This document shows, piece after piece, positions 10,139-19,984 of a stretch of 64,000 bases of DNA. Every line of letters begins with the position of its first letter. The stretch's first letter is position 1. This DNA comes from Colwellia sp. PAMC 20917 (GTDB taxonomy: Bacteria; Pseudomonadota; Gammaproteobacteria; Enterobacterales; Alteromonadaceae), in the NCBI RefSeq assembly GCF_001767295.1, contig NZ_CP014944.1, forward strand, positions 3,844,001 to 3,908,000. Reading direction: 5' to 3'. Both the position numbers and the translations under genes were made by a program. The notes below the pieces were generated by a model that saw only the letters and a program-made list of their open reading frames with translations, did no database searches and was not told the origin of the DNA.

Positions 10139-11029
10139 CTAGACTAAACTTAGCTTACGGCCTTTAAATATTTTTCTTTGATATAGCGCTTTGTCGGCGC
10201 GTTTAAAAAAACTTGTTTGCGTATCCATCCTGTCCATAAAAGTATGCCCTAAACTACAACTGACCTGATATTTTGATAATAAAGGATCACGAGTCATTGC
10301 GCTGTATATTCGCTGTTCAATAACGAGTAAAGAATCTAGCGTGGCATTTTCAACAATGATTGAAAACTCATCACCACCAAATCTGAATAAACTATCAGAA
10401 TCTCGGACACTTTCTTTAAGCGCCAAAGAAAATTGAATCAAGACTTCATCACCTAAATTGTGGCCATGACTGTCGTTAATTAATTTAAACTTATCAAGAT
10501 CGCAGACGATTAAACCAACCTTACTATTTTGGCGGTTTGCATGGTGCATAGCACGCTTTAACTGCTCATCAAAACATCGGCGATTATTTAAAGAGGTTAA
10601 TCCATCTTGCATCGCTAACAGCAAAGCTTCCTGATACTGTAAAGCATTATTTAATGGGTGAATTAAATACTGATGTAACTCGTTAAGTATCTTATAATTA
10701 GTAATGCTTATTGGTGAATTAATGGCGTAGGTCAAAATACCAACAAACTTTTGGTTTAGTTTTAATTCAAAGCTACGTTCATTTTTACCTTGTCTACTCC
10801 CTCTAATCGAAGCGGTCATATCACCTTTTTTGAAATATAGACCTGAAAAATCGACATACTTAGCTGCTTCCATTGCAAAAATATTGAGTAAACGATCAAG
10901 CTCTAGCGATGTTTGGAGTTGTTCCATTAACGCTAATTTTCTATTAGATTTTTCATGGTCAGGACTATCGAACACTTTAAAAGCGTTATATTGAAAAGCC
11001 TGATTATCTACTAAATTTAATGTCTGCAT
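10139..11029 (-). CDS. Diguanylate cyclase (GGDEF domain)
   Basis: The 296-residue soluble protein has an N-terminal region of about 130 residues that resembles a degenerate GAF-like sensor, then a GGDEF domain. The active motif FRFGGDEFSI is intact, and RDSD five residues upstream forms the RxxD product-inhibition site, so c-di-GMP synthesis with feedback control is expected. No membrane helix or signal peptide is seen. It is a single gene converging on the rhlE pair and divergent from the Kef-type antiporter gene, with about 250 nt of AT-rich DNA between. The sensed signal is unknown. Confidence 0.9.
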   Translation of the reverse strand: MQTLNLVDNQAFQYNAFKVFDSPDHEKSNRKLALMEQLQTSLELDRLLNIFAMEAAKYVDFSGLYFKKGDMTASIRGSRQGKNERSFELKLNQKFVGILTYAINSPISITNYKILNELHQYLIHPLNNALQYQEALLLAMQDGLTSLNNRRCFDEQLKRAMHHANRQNSKVGLIVCDLDKFKLINDSHGHNLGDEVLIQFSLALKESVRDSDSLFRFGGDEFSIIVENATLDSLLVIEQRIYSAMTRDPLLSKYQVSCSLGHTFMDRMDTQTSFFKRADKALYQRKIFKGRKLSLV

Positions 11030-11279
11030 ATCATCACCTGATTATTTTATCAGATAAGGTTAAGCAATTTTTATACCTAAATTTATTTTAAAATGGTTTT
11101 ATTTATAGTATTGATATTAAATGAATTTATATTAATAAAAACTTTGACGAATTTTTGACAATTCATTAATGGCAAGGAGTTGCCGCTGTCAAACTACCGA
11201 TAATTGCTTTAGACTCAGTAGTGTTCACTCTATTTTTATAATTTTAATACCGATGCGAATGATAAAATAAGGATTTTTT

Positions 11280-13247
11280 GTGACAGGTCATTTTGAACTC
11301 TTAGCGATTCTATCTAGTGCTGTACTTATTGTTTGGTTATTTCGCCGTTTACACTTACCGGCAATTTTAGCCTACTTAGTGGCAGGTATGCTGGTTGGCG
11401 ATCATGGTTTATCTTTGGTTCAGGACCAAGTGGATTACGATCACTTTGCTGAGTTAGGTATCGTCTTTTTACTTTTCACCCTAGGTTTAGAATTTTCATT
11501 ACCTAAATTAATCGCCATGCGCCATCTGGTCTTAGCGGTTGGTAGTCTTCAAGTGGGTATTTCGCTAGCTTTTTTTATGGGCATTGCTTTGTTGTTTGGT
11601 CAGACATTGGCTAGTTCCTTGATTATTGGTGGCATTATAGCGCTTTCTTCAACAGCCATCGTTATTCGGCAATTGAGTGAAACGGGCGCAATGAAAAGAA
11701 AATCTGGGCAGCTCTCTGTTGCTATCTTACTTTTTCAGGATGTAGCCGTTGTTCCCTTATTAATTATTATCCCGATGTTTGCCCAAGAGTCTGATAGCTC
11801 AATGGTTGTTGAGTTATTGATTGCTCTAGTTAAAGGTGTCTTTGTCGTTACCTTGTTAATGTTTGCCGGTAAATGGTTGCTGCCACGTTTATTTAATTTA
11901 GTGGCGCAAGTTAGAACGGATGAATTGTTTGTTTTAACAACCTTACTCGTTACCTTAGTCGCATCATCATTGACTCAATGGTTTGGCTTATCTATGGCTT
12001 TAGGGGCTTTTCTAGCAGGTATGATGTTAGGTGAAAGCCAGTATAAGTATCAACTTGAAGCCGATATCCGGCCTTATCGTGATATCTTACTAGGTTTGTT
12101 TTTTGTAACGGTCGGTATGAAACTCGACATCGGTATCGTTTATTCTTCACCATTGGTTATTATCGGCGTTATGGTCAGCTTTATGGTGGTTAAAATACTT
12201 ATCATCGCCTTCTTAGCAAAACGCGCAGGAGAAGCGGCTAAAGATGCTTGGGCTGCAGGTATTATGTTGGCGCAGATGGGTGAATTTGGCTTTGTGCTTA
12301 TCGCTTTAGCCAATCAGGTTAAATTGTTACCGGTTGAAACGGCTTCTATCTTGTTAGGCGCAGGTGTATTGAGTATGGCGATAACACCTTATATGATTAA
12401 CAATGCTCGTCGTTGGTCGTTGATGTTGAGTAACGAAAAGCCCATAGATACCGATCATTTAGCTGAACTTCCCGAGCAAACAGAGTTAAGTGACCATGTT
12501 ATTATTTGTGGTTTTGGTCGAATAGGCCAAACGGTGAGTCGCTTTTTAAAGCAAGAATCGATTAAGTTTGTTGCTATCGATATTGACCCACTTAGGGCAA
12601 CAAAAGCGCGTGAAGCAGGAGAAAATGTGCTTTTTGGCTCATCAAGACAAACTGAATTATTACAAGCGGCCCACTTGTCGCAAGCTAAGCTTGTTGTTAT
12701 TGCTTTTGGTGAAGACAAACAATCACTTGAGGTTATTCAAAAAGTCAGATCATTATCACCCGATGTTCCTATCCTTGTACGCACTCGAAATGATGATCAA
12801 CTGCAAGCATTGCAAGAAGCGGGTGCTAATCAAGTGGTACCAGAGAGTTTAGAGGGCAGCTTAATGCTGGTCTCTCAAGTGTTATCTTTAACCGGTGTGC
12901 CTTTCTCTCGTATCATCCGCCGTGTACAAAAAGAACGTAAAGACCACTACAGCCATTTGCATGGCTTTTTCCAAGGTGAGCATACTGACATGAGCCCTGA
13001 TGCTATGGATCGCATTGAATTCGCTAATGGGATTATATTAACGGAAAATTCTTTTGCTAATGGACATTCTATAGCATCACTTAATTTATCGGCAAAACGG
13101 GTCACGGTGGTTGCGCTTCGCCGTAACAATATTGAATCAGAGCAACCCGATGAAGCCACTATTCTTCAAGCTCAGGATACCCTGATTGTACGCGGAAAAC
13201 CTAGACGAGTAGAACGAGCAGAGCGCTTTGTACAAAAGGGTGTTTAA
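11280..13247 (+). CDS. Kef-type monovalent cation:proton antiporter (CPA2) with RCK domain
   Basis: The 655-residue protein has an N-terminal Na+/H+-exchanger domain of about 380 residues with many helices (for example LGIVFLLFTLGLEFSLP and ALSSTAIVIRQLSETG). It then carries a TrkA-N/RCK nucleotide-binding domain from VIICGFGRIGQTVSRFL (about 404) and a TrkA-C-like end. This architecture matches KefB/KefC/YbaL potassium efflux systems. The start is GTG at 11280, preceded by AAGGA. The protein lacks a nearby KefF/KefG partner, so glutathione control cannot be assumed. Just downstream the DNA carries a decayed second copy of its 3' end. Confidence 0.9.
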   Translation: MTGHFELLAILSSAVLIVWLFRRLHLPAILAYLVAGMLVGDHGLSLVQDQVDYDHFAELGIVFLLFTLGLEFSLPKLIAMRHLVLAVGSLQVGISLAFFMGIALLFGQTLASSLIIGGIIALSSTAIVIRQLSETGAMKRKSGQLSVAILLFQDVAVVPLLIIIPMFAQESDSSMVVELLIALVKGVFVVTLLMFAGKWLLPRLFNLVAQVRTDELFVLTTLLVTLVASSLTQWFGLSMALGAFLAGMMLGESQYKYQLEADIRPYRDILLGLFFVTVGMKLDIGIVYSSPLVIIGVMVSFMVVKILIIAFLAKRAGEAAKDAWAAGIMLAQMGEFGFVLIALANQVKLLPVETASILLGAGVLSMAITPYMINNARRWSLMLSNEKPIDTDHLAELPEQTELSDHVIICGFGRIGQTVSRFLKQESIKFVAIDIDPLRATKAREAGENVLFGSSRQTELLQAAHLSQAKLVVIAFGEDKQSLEVIQKVRSLSPDVPILVRTRNDDQLQALQEAGANQVVPESLEGSLMLVSQVLSLTGVPFSRIIRRVQKERKDHYSHLHGFFQGEHTDMSPDAMDRIEFANGIILTENSFANGHSIASLNLSAKRVTVVALRRNNIESEQPDEATILQAQDTLIVRGKPRRVERAERFVQKGV

Positions 13248-13385
13248 CTTCCCCCTGACTTTATACCGTGTTGTTAGGTCTAGATGAGTGTTGTTAGGCC
13301 TAGATCTAGATGCATAGAACTTGCAGGACATTTCATCTAAAAGGGGGTTAACTTTTCCTTTGATTGTACGTAGTGTTGTTAAGCC
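13201..13385. repeat. Decayed tandem duplication of the Kef gene 3' end
   Basis: The last ~45 nt of the antiporter gene and the ~35 nt after it (about 13201-13280) reappear in diverged form at about 13308-13385. Matching anchors include AGAAC, AAAAGGG(T/G)G, TTAACTT, and GTGTTGTTA, in the same order and spacing. Between them GTGTTGTTAGG(T/C)CTAGAT occurs twice. In copy 2 the coding frame is broken by a stop, so it is not a gene. A minus-strand conceptual translation across the area shows the same repeated pattern, which supports true duplication. Confidence 0.65.
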
Positions 13386-13416
13386 AGTAAACGCCTTGTT
13401 CAACAAGGCGTTTACT
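13386..13416. terminator. Bidirectional hairpin terminator between convergent genes
   Basis: A perfect 15-bp inverted repeat (AGTAAACGCCTTGTT and its complement) with a single-base loop lies between the ends of the Kef and patatin genes. The T tract on either side is short, so termination may be partial, but its position between convergent genes favours this role. Confidence 0.75.
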
Positions 13417-13433
13417 TTAGCAATGGATCGCTA

Positions 13434-14585
13434 TTAAAGGGATAAAAATTTTCTAATCGCAGTCTCTTGCTCCATAGCATCTTCAAATCCCAGTTTAATT
13501 AACTGCCGACAATAATTTTTTTCAAATAATAAATAACTAACAATACTTGATTCAGAGTCATTAGAGATACCTACGCTGCGTAATAATAAACGTATCGATA
13601 GTGGTAGGTCTGAAAAATACTCTACCGCCATGGCATTAAAGTCATGACTGGGATTAAGGAGAAATGATGATATAGGTTTTAAACCATCTTTTTCTTTTCT
13701 AAGCTCTGGTGGAATAAGTTTTATCGTTTCATTAATTCGTTCTAGACGTTCAATATCGCTGTGTAATGTATCTGAGAAAATAGTATCAAGTAAATGACCG
13801 GCAACAGTAGAGGTTGTCGGTGGATGAGGATTATTCACTTTACTATGAAGTGGTGCTTTAGGTTGATCAACACCAACAATAAACAAATTTTCGCCACCTA
13901 AATGTATCGCAGGGCTTAACGGTGAAAGTTGATGTATAGACCCATCACCATAATGCTCTTGGCGAATTTTGATGGAAGGAAACACTAGCGGAATAGCGGC
14001 AGAAGCCATTAAATGTTCACTATTAATTTGGCAAGGCTCACCACGACGTTTAGCGCGAAACCAAGGAGAAATAGACTCATCTGATTGATAAAAACTAATC
14101 GAATCGCCATTACTGTAACTTGATGCAGTAATAGAAACTGCAGATAAATAACCACGTAAAATATTGGTGTCGATACGTTTAAAGTCGACCACCATATTCA
14201 GTAAGTCACGAAGTGGCGCGTTGTTTAGTAAACTACGAGCACTTTTATTGGCATAATCTGCTTGGAAACTTGCCAGCATACCTTTCGCCAAATGTGAAAA
14301 AACCCGTACACCATCACTGTGGTATATTCGACTGGTATTAATGTTTTTCCAAACCCACTCTAATTTTTTGACCCCCAAATGAAAGCATGAAGAATAACAG
14401 GCTAGCGCTGTGGTATTTATAGCACCAGCAGAGGTGCCACATATAATGGGAAAGGGGATGCCATGATTTCTAGGGACAAATTTTGATATGGCAGAAAGCA
14501 CACCTACTTGATAAGCCGCTCGAGCGCCACCGCCAGTAAGTACTAAAGCATTCTTACTGTCTTTATAACTTCTTTTATTCAACAT
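13434..14585 (-). CDS. Patatin-like phospholipase family protein
   Basis: The 383-residue protein carries the patatin features: oxyanion loop TGGGARAAYQVG near residue 18, nucleophile elbow GTSAG near 50, and catalytic Asp in DGS near 205. All three elements of the Ser-Asp dyad are present, so acyl-hydrolase activity on lipids is likely. The C-terminal 150 residues (after the DGS) form a helical region of unknown role seen in many proteobacterial relatives. No signal peptide is seen. It is a single gene; a terminator for the gene upstream separates it from the DUF3718 gene. Confidence 0.88.
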   Translation of the reverse strand: MLNKRSYKDSKNALVLTGGGARAAYQVGVLSAISKFVPRNHGIPFPIICGTSAGAINTTALACYSSCFHLGVKKLEWVWKNINTSRIYHSDGVRVFSHLAKGMLASFQADYANKSARSLLNNAPLRDLLNMVVDFKRIDTNILRGYLSAVSITASSYSNGDSISFYQSDESISPWFRAKRRGEPCQINSEHLMASAAIPLVFPSIKIRQEHYGDGSIHQLSPLSPAIHLGGENLFIVGVDQPKAPLHSKVNNPHPPTTSTVAGHLLDTIFSDTLHSDIERLERINETIKLIPPELRKEKDGLKPISSFLLNPSHDFNAMAVEYFSDLPLSIRLLLRSVGISNDSESSIVSYLLFEKNYCRQLIKLGFEDAMEQETAIRKFLSL

Positions 14586-14681
14586 GTATATCGCAGTCTT
14601 CTTCGTATAACTTAAGTGTAATCAGTTTTTTAACCTGGTGCTAGCTTAACGAGTCAAAAAACAGATTGAAATGACTAAGGC

Positions 14682-14710
14682 AAAAAAAAGCCTGCAGAAG
14701 CAGGCTTTTT
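14682..14710 (-). terminator. Rho-independent terminator of the DUF3718 gene
   Basis: The stem AAAGCCTGC / GCAGGCTTT has an AGAA loop and long A/T tracts on both sides. Read on the minus strand it ends in eight T residues, about 75 nt after the DUF3718 stop. Confidence 0.88.
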
Positions 14711-14783
14711 AAAATGACATAGAATTATTATCTAGTAAAACTGTACACTTGATTGAACAAATAACATCTACTAAAAAATAAGT

Positions 14784-15143
14784 TTAGCTGCTAACGCGTT
14801 CGTTAGCTGCGTCTATCAATGGTTGCGATCCGGTTTGCAAAATAGCTAAGTTTTCAGAAACAACTTTCTTTGGCAACTTTGAAATCATCAAAGAACCTGT
14901 TTTAACTGAACCATTAGACGATGCAAACGCCAACAGATTCTGTCCATTACACTCAATACCATGAAAGATAGTGCGAATTTTTAATCTATTCGTTTTTAAG
15001 AACGAACGCATGCGTTTCTTGTCGTCTGCAGCTACATACTGGCAAACGCTTTGAGCGATGTCAGCAGCTTGTGCTTTCGGCGCCGATACAACAGACGTTA
15101 ATGTTAAAATAGTGATGGTAGAAGCTAGTAATAATTTTTTCAT
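14784..15143 (-). CDS. Small secreted DUF3718 protein
   Basis: The 119-residue protein begins with a signal peptide (MKKLLLASTITILTLTSVVS, likely cut after AQA around residue 26). The mature part of about 93 residues contains CQYVAADDKKRMRSFLKTNR and GIECNGQNLLAFA, with two cysteines that could pair in the periplasm. I recognise this as the DUF3718 pattern found in Alteromonadales; its function is unknown. AAGG at 15152-15155 gives a good ribosome-binding site. The 5' leader holds a likely c-di-GMP-I riboswitch, so expression probably follows c-di-GMP, which suggests a surface, adhesion or biofilm role. Confidence 0.82.
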   Translation of the reverse strand: MKKLLLASTITILTLTSVVSAPKAQAADIAQSVCQYVAADDKKRMRSFLKTNRLKIRTIFHGIECNGQNLLAFASSNGSVKTGSLMISKLPKKVVSENLAILQTGSQPLIDAANERVSS

Positions 15144-15204
15144 TTTAGTAACCTTGTAATTAATTTAGTTAGTAAAGGAAAAAACCACGGGATGTACCTT
15201 GTAT

Positions 15205-15305
15205 AACGAGGTGACTCCGCTGTCATAGAATTTATATATAAAACATAAATCCCTTAGACCGGTGGTTTTGCGTAACACGATTTCACGTGTTTTGCCTTTT
15301 CTTTG
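15205..15305 (-). promoter_or_regulatory. Cyclic-di-GMP-I (GEMM) riboswitch upstream of the DUF3718 gene
   Basis: On the minus strand the leader reads GGCAAA, then a hairpin ACACG-TGAAAT-CGTGT with a GAAA tetraloop, then ACGCAAAaCC, CCGG and CTAA. This is the order and spacing of conserved GEMM-I elements. After a variable arm comes TGACAGCGGAGTCA, matching the second conserved hairpin with its AGCGG loop. Downstream, at about 15178-15190, GTGGTTTTTT resembles a terminator 3' arm and could pair with AAAACCAC (15262-15269) inside the aptamer. That would give a ligand-ON switch; this part is inference. The aptamer ends about 60 nt before the start codon. Confidence 0.85.
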
Positions 15306-15493
15306 TCCCTTTTAGTATTGCGAATTGAGCCTTTAAATGCAAGAAAAATGTGTAATACGCTAGTGACACGGGTAAAGCAATTTAATAAGAAAAAATACTT
15401 TTATCAATTTTTTTTCAAATAGAACATGGGCTTAATCGAATGGTGACTATCAAGACCGTTAAGTGAACTTTAATATAATGTTAATATATAGGG

Positions 15494-15522
15494 TAAAAAA
15501 AAAGAGCTAGAGCTCTTTTTTT
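15494..15522 (-). terminator. Terminator at the end of the liu operon
   Basis: Stem AAGAGCT / AGCTCTT has an AG centre and long A and T tracts. On the minus strand it lies 34 nt after the last gene of the leucine-degradation operon and ends in a T run. The rest of 15306-15493 is AT-rich with no gene that I can support. Confidence 0.85.
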
Positions 15523-15555
15523 ATTCAATCTTATGATTAATATGCCGCTAGGTTA

Positions 15556-16212
15556 TTAAAATTTCATTTCTGGGACATGTTCAGGAACAATTAATTCACC
15601 TTCAGTGAGTTTTATTATTTCCTCAATACTTACCCCTGGCGCTCGCTCTAATAAATGAAACTTGCCGTCTTTAATTTCGATAAAGGCTAAATCAGTTAGT
15701 ACTCTTTTAATACAACCTTTACCTGTTAATGGTAGGGTGCAATGGGATAAAAGTTTTGAAACTCCATGTTTAGAAGCGTGGGTCATAGTAACAATAATAT
15801 TGTCAGCACCCGCGACTAAATCCATAGCACCGCCCATACCTTTAATAAGCTTACCTGGGATCATATATGAAGCAATGTTACCGTTTACATCGACCTCAAA
15901 GGCACCTAGTACGGTTAAGTCGACATGTCCGCCACGTATCATTGCGAATGACTCAGCACTATCAAAGATAGAGGCACCTTTTGCCATCGTTACCGTTTGT
16001 TTACCGGCATTAATTAAATCTGCATCAATTTCGTCTTCGGTGGGAAACTGTCCCATGCCAAGTAAACCATTTTCAGATTGAAGCATCACTTCTATTCCCG
16101 CAGGAATATAGTTAGCGACTAACGTTGGAATACCTATACCTAAGTTAACGTAATAACCGTCTTGTAATTCTTGTGCTACACGTTGTGCTAGCTGTTCTCT
16201 TGTTAAAGCCAT
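15556..16212 (-). CDS. scoB: 3-oxoacid CoA-transferase, subunit B
   Basis: The 218-residue protein is the beta subunit of a class I CoA transferase. The motif LQSENGLLGMG holds the catalytic glutamate (SENG) and YVNLGIGIPTLVANY is the N-terminal glycine-rich signature. With subunit A (20 nt upstream) it moves CoA between succinyl-CoA or another acyl-CoA and acetoacetate. At the end of the liu operon it activates the acetoacetate released by HMG-CoA lyase, which the thiolase then cleaves. The acyl-CoA donor preference (succinyl versus acetyl) cannot be read from sequence. Confidence 0.9.
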   Translation of the reverse strand: MALTREQLAQRVAQELQDGYYVNLGIGIPTLVANYIPAGIEVMLQSENGLLGMGQFPTEDEIDADLINAGKQTVTMAKGASIFDSAESFAMIRGGHVDLTVLGAFEVDVNGNIASYMIPGKLIKGMGGAMDLVAGADNIIVTMTHASKHGVSKLLSHCTLPLTGKGCIKRVLTDLAFIEIKDGKFHLLERAPGVSIEEIIKLTEGELIVPEHVPEMKF

Positions 16213-16232
16213 TGTTTAATCTCCTGAATTAT

Positions 16233-16940
16233 TTATGACTGAGCAGTACGAACAGTTCGTTGTTCAATGCGTTTTTCAAATGTACCTAAAATCAATCGAT
16301 TAACATAGATACCTGGTGTATGGATTTGGTCTGGGTCTAGCTCGCCAGGTTCAACTATCTCTTCAACTTCAACGACAGTAATTTTGCCTGCCGTTGCGGC
16401 CATAGGATTAAAGTTACGTGCTGTTTTTCTAAAAACCAAATTACCGTAACGATCGGCTTTCCAGGCTTTAACAATGGCAAAGTCGCCTTTAATTGCGGGC
16501 TCAAGGATATACATTCTACCGTCTATTTCACGCTCTTCTTTACCTTCTGCTACCGGTGTTCCATAACCTGTTGCCGTAAAGAAAGCGGGGATACCAGCAC
16601 CACCGGCTCGCATTTTTTCAGCCAAAGTGCCTTGTGGTGTGAGTTCTACTTCTAATTCGCCACTCATCATTTGACGTTCAAATTCAGCGTTTTCACCAAC
16701 ATATGATGCAACAATTTTTTTGATTTGACGGTCTTGCAGTAACACACCTAAACCGAAATCATCGACACCACAGTTATTTGAAACCATCGTTAATGCTTTA
16801 GTGCCTTTGCGCTTTATTTCACTAATTAGATTTTCTGGGATACCACATAAACCAAAGCCACCCGAGATAACGGTCATACCGTCTTCAAGTCCTGCCATTG
16901 CTTCTTCATAGCTTGCTACTACTTTGTCAAATCCGGCCAT
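16233..16940 (-). CDS. scoA: 3-oxoacid CoA-transferase, subunit A
   Basis: The 235-residue protein is the alpha subunit of the class I CoA transferase. It has the N-terminal glycine-rich stretch [15 protein letters not shown] and [15 protein letters not shown]. It works only as a heteromer with subunit B, which follows after 20 nt. The gene is separated from the upstream HMG-CoA lyase gene by 68 nt with no terminator visible, consistent with one long operon. Confidence 0.9.
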   Translation of the reverse strand: MAGFDKVVASYEEAMAGLEDGMTVISGGFGLCGIPENLISEIKRKGTKALTMVSNNCGVDDFGLGVLLQDRQIKKIVASYVGENAEFERQMMSGELEVELTPQGTLAEKMRAGGAGIPAFFTATGYGTPVAEGKEEREIDGRMYILEPAIKGDFAIVKAWKADRYGNLVFRKTARNFNPMAATAGKITVVEVEEIVEPGELDPDQIHTPGIYVNRLILGTFEKRIEQRTVRTAQS

Positions 16941-17008
16941 TATTCAATCCTCATTACATTTATTTCTATGGAGTATTTATCATACATCGTCATTTATTAT
17001 TATATTTA

Positions 17009-17926
17009 TTACTGTGCACGGTAAGCATTAGAAACTTTAGATGCCGGGGTTTTACCTAATTTATCACTGATAAACCAACCGGCATGGACTAACTTATCTA
17101 AATCAATACCGCTATCAATACCTAAACCATTGAGTAAGTAAACCACATCTTCAGTGGCAACATTACCTGAAGCGCCCTTAGCATAAGGGCAACCACCCGA
17201 TCCAGCAATGGCACTATCAATAACGGCAATACCATTTTGTAAAGCGGTGTAAATGTTTGTTAACGCCTGACCATAGGTATCATGAAAATGAACCGCTAGT
17301 TTAGCCTTAGGTACACGGGCACTAACCGCTTGTAACATCTTCTGTACATTAACAGGTGTGCCTACACCAACCGTATCGCCAAGCGATATTTCATAACAGC
17401 CCATTTGGTAAAGTTTTTCAGCCACTTCAGCCACTTTTTCTGGTGATACTTCACCCTCGTAAGGACAACCGACAACACAAGAAACATAGCCTCTTACCGG
17501 AATGTTTAATTTTTTGGCTGCGGCCATTATCGGTTCAAATCGCTCAAGGCTTTCAGCAATTGAACAGTTAATATTTTTTTGACTAAACGCTTCAGAAGCC
17601 GCGCCGAAAATGGCAACTTCGCTGGCATTCACCGCTACAGCCGCTTCAAAACCTTTCATATTTGGCGTGAGGGCGGCGTAAGTGACCCCTTTTTTACGTG
17701 CTATCCCATTGAAAACATCGGTCGATGTTGCCATTTGAGGCACCCATTTCGGAGAAACGAAGCTGCCACTTTCAATGTAAGTGACTCCTGCATCACTGAG
17801 CAGATTAATTAAGGCAATTTTATCTTCGGCACTGATTTGTTGTTTTTCATTTTGTAGGCCATCACGCGGGCCAACCTCAACGATTTTTACTTTGTTAGGT
17901 AAGGTATTATTAGCAAGGGAGCTCAT
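17009..17926 (-). CDS. liuE: Hydroxymethylglutaryl-CoA lyase
   Basis: The 305-residue TIM-barrel protein has [10 protein letters not shown] (metal and substrate site) near the start, HFHDTYGQ with metal-binding histidines near 220, and the lyase signature [14 protein letters not shown] containing the catalytic cysteine near 255. It splits HMG-CoA to acetoacetate and acetyl-CoA, the last dedicated step of leucine degradation. Its ATG overlaps the stop of the upstream carboxylase subunit by one base (TAATG), implying translational coupling. It is also called MvaB. Confidence 0.95.
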   Translation of the reverse strand: MSSLANNTLPNKVKIVEVGPRDGLQNEKQQISAEDKIALINLLSDAGVTYIESGSFVSPKWVPQMATSTDVFNGIARKKGVTYAALTPNMKGFEAAVAVNASEVAIFGAASEAFSQKNINCSIAESLERFEPIMAAAKKLNIPVRGYVSCVVGCPYEGEVSPEKVAEVAEKLYQMGCYEISLGDTVGVGTPVNVQKMLQAVSARVPKAKLAVHFHDTYGQALTNIYTALQNGIAVIDSAIAGSGGCPYAKGASGNVATEDVVYLLNGLGIDSGIDLDKLVHAGWFISDKLGKTPASKVSNAYRAQ

Positions 17927-19980
17927 TATGACTCCTGTGGCGTAAAAGCAAGTAATTCACTGCCGCCATCAACCATGTCACCTTCGGCGTAAAATAAGGT
18001 ATCAATGGTGCCGTCTTCAGGGGCTCGAATGGTGTGCTCCATTTTCATCGCTTCCATGATCATTAAGGGTTGGTCCTTAGTCACACTATCGCCGGCTTTG
18101 ACTAACACGCTGACCATAGTACCGTTCATAGGTGCTAATAGGCCGCCATGATTATCATCAGCATTATTGTCACCACAATCAGGTTTAATATGAATAAAGT
18201 TAAAAACGCCATTTTGACGATATAAGCTAATTTGATCACCTGAACTGTCAATGTTGTGCGCGATAGTGGCTTGACTGCGATAGCCATCAATACTGACATG
18301 GAGTGTGTCACCGGCAATTCGACCTTGGCAGTCAACTGTTCGTCCTGCAACTGAAATTAAATAGTAGCTACGATTTCCTTGACGTTTCTGTTCAACAGTC
18401 ACCGGATATTCAATATCATTGTGGGCAAGAACTACTCGGTGATTATGCGCTTCGTTAGAGCGCCACGCCGAGGTATTATTCCAAGGAGAAAAAGGATCTT
18501 TGGTCGTTGCTGCTTTTTGTTTCGCTTGTTCAGCCAGTGAAAGTACTAAATACAAAGCTGCCATCGGTAATTCGTCGGCTAACGCTTGTTTGTTATCATG
18601 AAATATTTCACTGTCGTATTTCTCGATAAAACTAGTATCTATTTCTTCATTAATAAACGGTTTTGATGTCGCTAAGTTATAAAGAAAATCAATATTGGTG
18701 GTAACACCTTTAATACGATATTCCGACAAGGCTTTTGTTAAACGTTGCAATGCTTTTTCACGATTTTCATCCCAGACAATTAGCTTAGCTATCATAGGAT
18801 CGTAAAATACACTCACCTCATCACCTTGACGAACACCGGTATCAACACGAACATGCGCGCTTTCTGCTGGCGGTTGTAAAAAATCTAGCGTGCCTGTTGC
18901 AGGTAAAAAATCATTATTTGGGTCTTCAGCGTAAATTCGCGCTTCAAAAGAGTGGCCATTAATGACTAACTGTTCCTGTGTTTTTGGTAAAACTTCACCA
19001 GCAGCAACTCTTAATTGCCATTCGACTAGATCTTGGCCACTGATCATTTCAGTCACCGGGTGCTCTACTTGTAAGCGAGTGTTCATTTCCATAAAGTAGA
19101 ATGAACCGTCAACATCCAGTAAAAATTCTACCGTGCCTGCGCCTTGATAACCAATAGCCTGGGCAGATTTTATCGCAGATTCGCCCATCGCTTTACGTAG
19201 CTTTTCACTCATTTTAAAGGCTGGCGCTTCTTCAATAACTTTTTGATGACGACGTTGCACTGAACAATCACGTTCAAATAAGTAAACGGCATGTTGATGA
19301 TTATCACAAAACACTTGAATTTCAACATGGCGAGGTTGTGTTAGATACTTTTCAACCAGCATTCTATCATCACCAAAGGATGACATTGCTTCACGTTTAG
19401 CTGCTGCAAAACCTTCACTAAACTCAGCTTCGCTCCACACTTGTCGCATGCCTTTACCACCACCACCGGCGGTAGCTTTTAATAATACCGGATAGCCCAT
19501 ATCGTCAGCCGCTTTTTTAATGATGGCTTCGGATTGATCATCACCATGATAACCAGGGACTAAGGGGACATTGGCTTTTTCCATAATGTTTTTAGCGGCA
19601 GACTTTGAGCCCATCGCTTCAATGGCCGCAACTGGCGGACCAATAAAAACGATGTTTTCATCGCTACATCGACGACAAAAGTCAGCATTTTCTGAGAGAA
19701 AACCATAACCTGGGTGAATGGCTTGAGCGCCAGTACGTTTTGCCGCTTCAATCACTTTCTCTGATAATAAATAGCTTTCGCGAGAGGGCGATGGACCAAG
19801 GTAAATGGCTTCATCAGCCATGTTGACATGAAGCGAGTCAGCATCAGCATCAGAATATACGGCAACGGTTAAAATACCCATTTTACGAGCGGTTTTAATT
19901 ACGCGACAGGCGATTTCACCACGGTTGGCAATAAGAATTTTAGTAAACATTTTAGCTGTTTTAGTTGTTAGTTGAGACAT
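17926..19980 (-). CDS. liuD: Methylcrotonyl-CoA carboxylase biotin-containing alpha subunit
   Basis: The protein has about 684 residues. It has a biotin carboxylase part starting [16 protein letters not shown] with the ATP-grasp loop GGGGKGMR and [14 protein letters not shown], a linker domain, and a C-terminal biotinyl domain with the acceptor lysine in EAMKMEH. It supplies carboxybiotin to the LiuB transferase subunit. I chose the ATG at 19980 because AAGGA sits 8 nt before it and it lies 4 nt after the liuC stop. A longer in-frame start at 20034 would overlap liuC and add residues foreign to the family. Confidence 0.94.
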   Translation of the reverse strand: MSQLTTKTAKMFTKILIANRGEIACRVIKTARKMGILTVAVYSDADADSLHVNMADEAIYLGPSPSRESYLLSEKVIEAAKRTGAQAIHPGYGFLSENADFCRRCSDENIVFIGPPVAAIEAMGSKSAAKNIMEKANVPLVPGYHGDDQSEAIIKKAADDMGYPVLLKATAGGGGKGMRQVWSEAEFSEGFAAAKREAMSSFGDDRMLVEKYLTQPRHVEIQVFCDNHQHAVYLFERDCSVQRRHQKVIEEAPAFKMSEKLRKAMGESAIKSAQAIGYQGAGTVEFLLDVDGSFYFMEMNTRLQVEHPVTEMISGQDLVEWQLRVAAGEVLPKTQEQLVINGHSFEARIYAEDPNNDFLPATGTLDFLQPPAESAHVRVDTGVRQGDEVSVFYDPMIAKLIVWDENREKALQRLTKALSEYRIKGVTTNIDFLYNLATSKPFINEEIDTSFIEKYDSEIFHDNKQALADELPMAALYLVLSLAEQAKQKAATTKDPFSPWNNTSAWRSNEAHNHRVVLAHNDIEYPVTVEQKRQGNRSYYLISVAGRTVDCQGRIAGDTLHVSIDGYRSQATIAHNIDSSGDQISLYRQNGVFNFIHIKPDCGDNNADDNHGGLLAPMNGTMVSVLVKAGDSVTKDQPLMIMEAMKMEHTIRAPEDGTIDTLFYAEGDMVDGGSELLAFTPQES

Positions 19981-19984
19981 GTTT

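Noticed and set aside
13137-13406. Minus-strand frame of about 90 codons with an internal repeated peptide
   Set aside because: It overlaps the 3' end of the Kef-type gene; the repeat in the peptide only reflects the DNA duplication described above, and no ribosome site or homologue is apparent.
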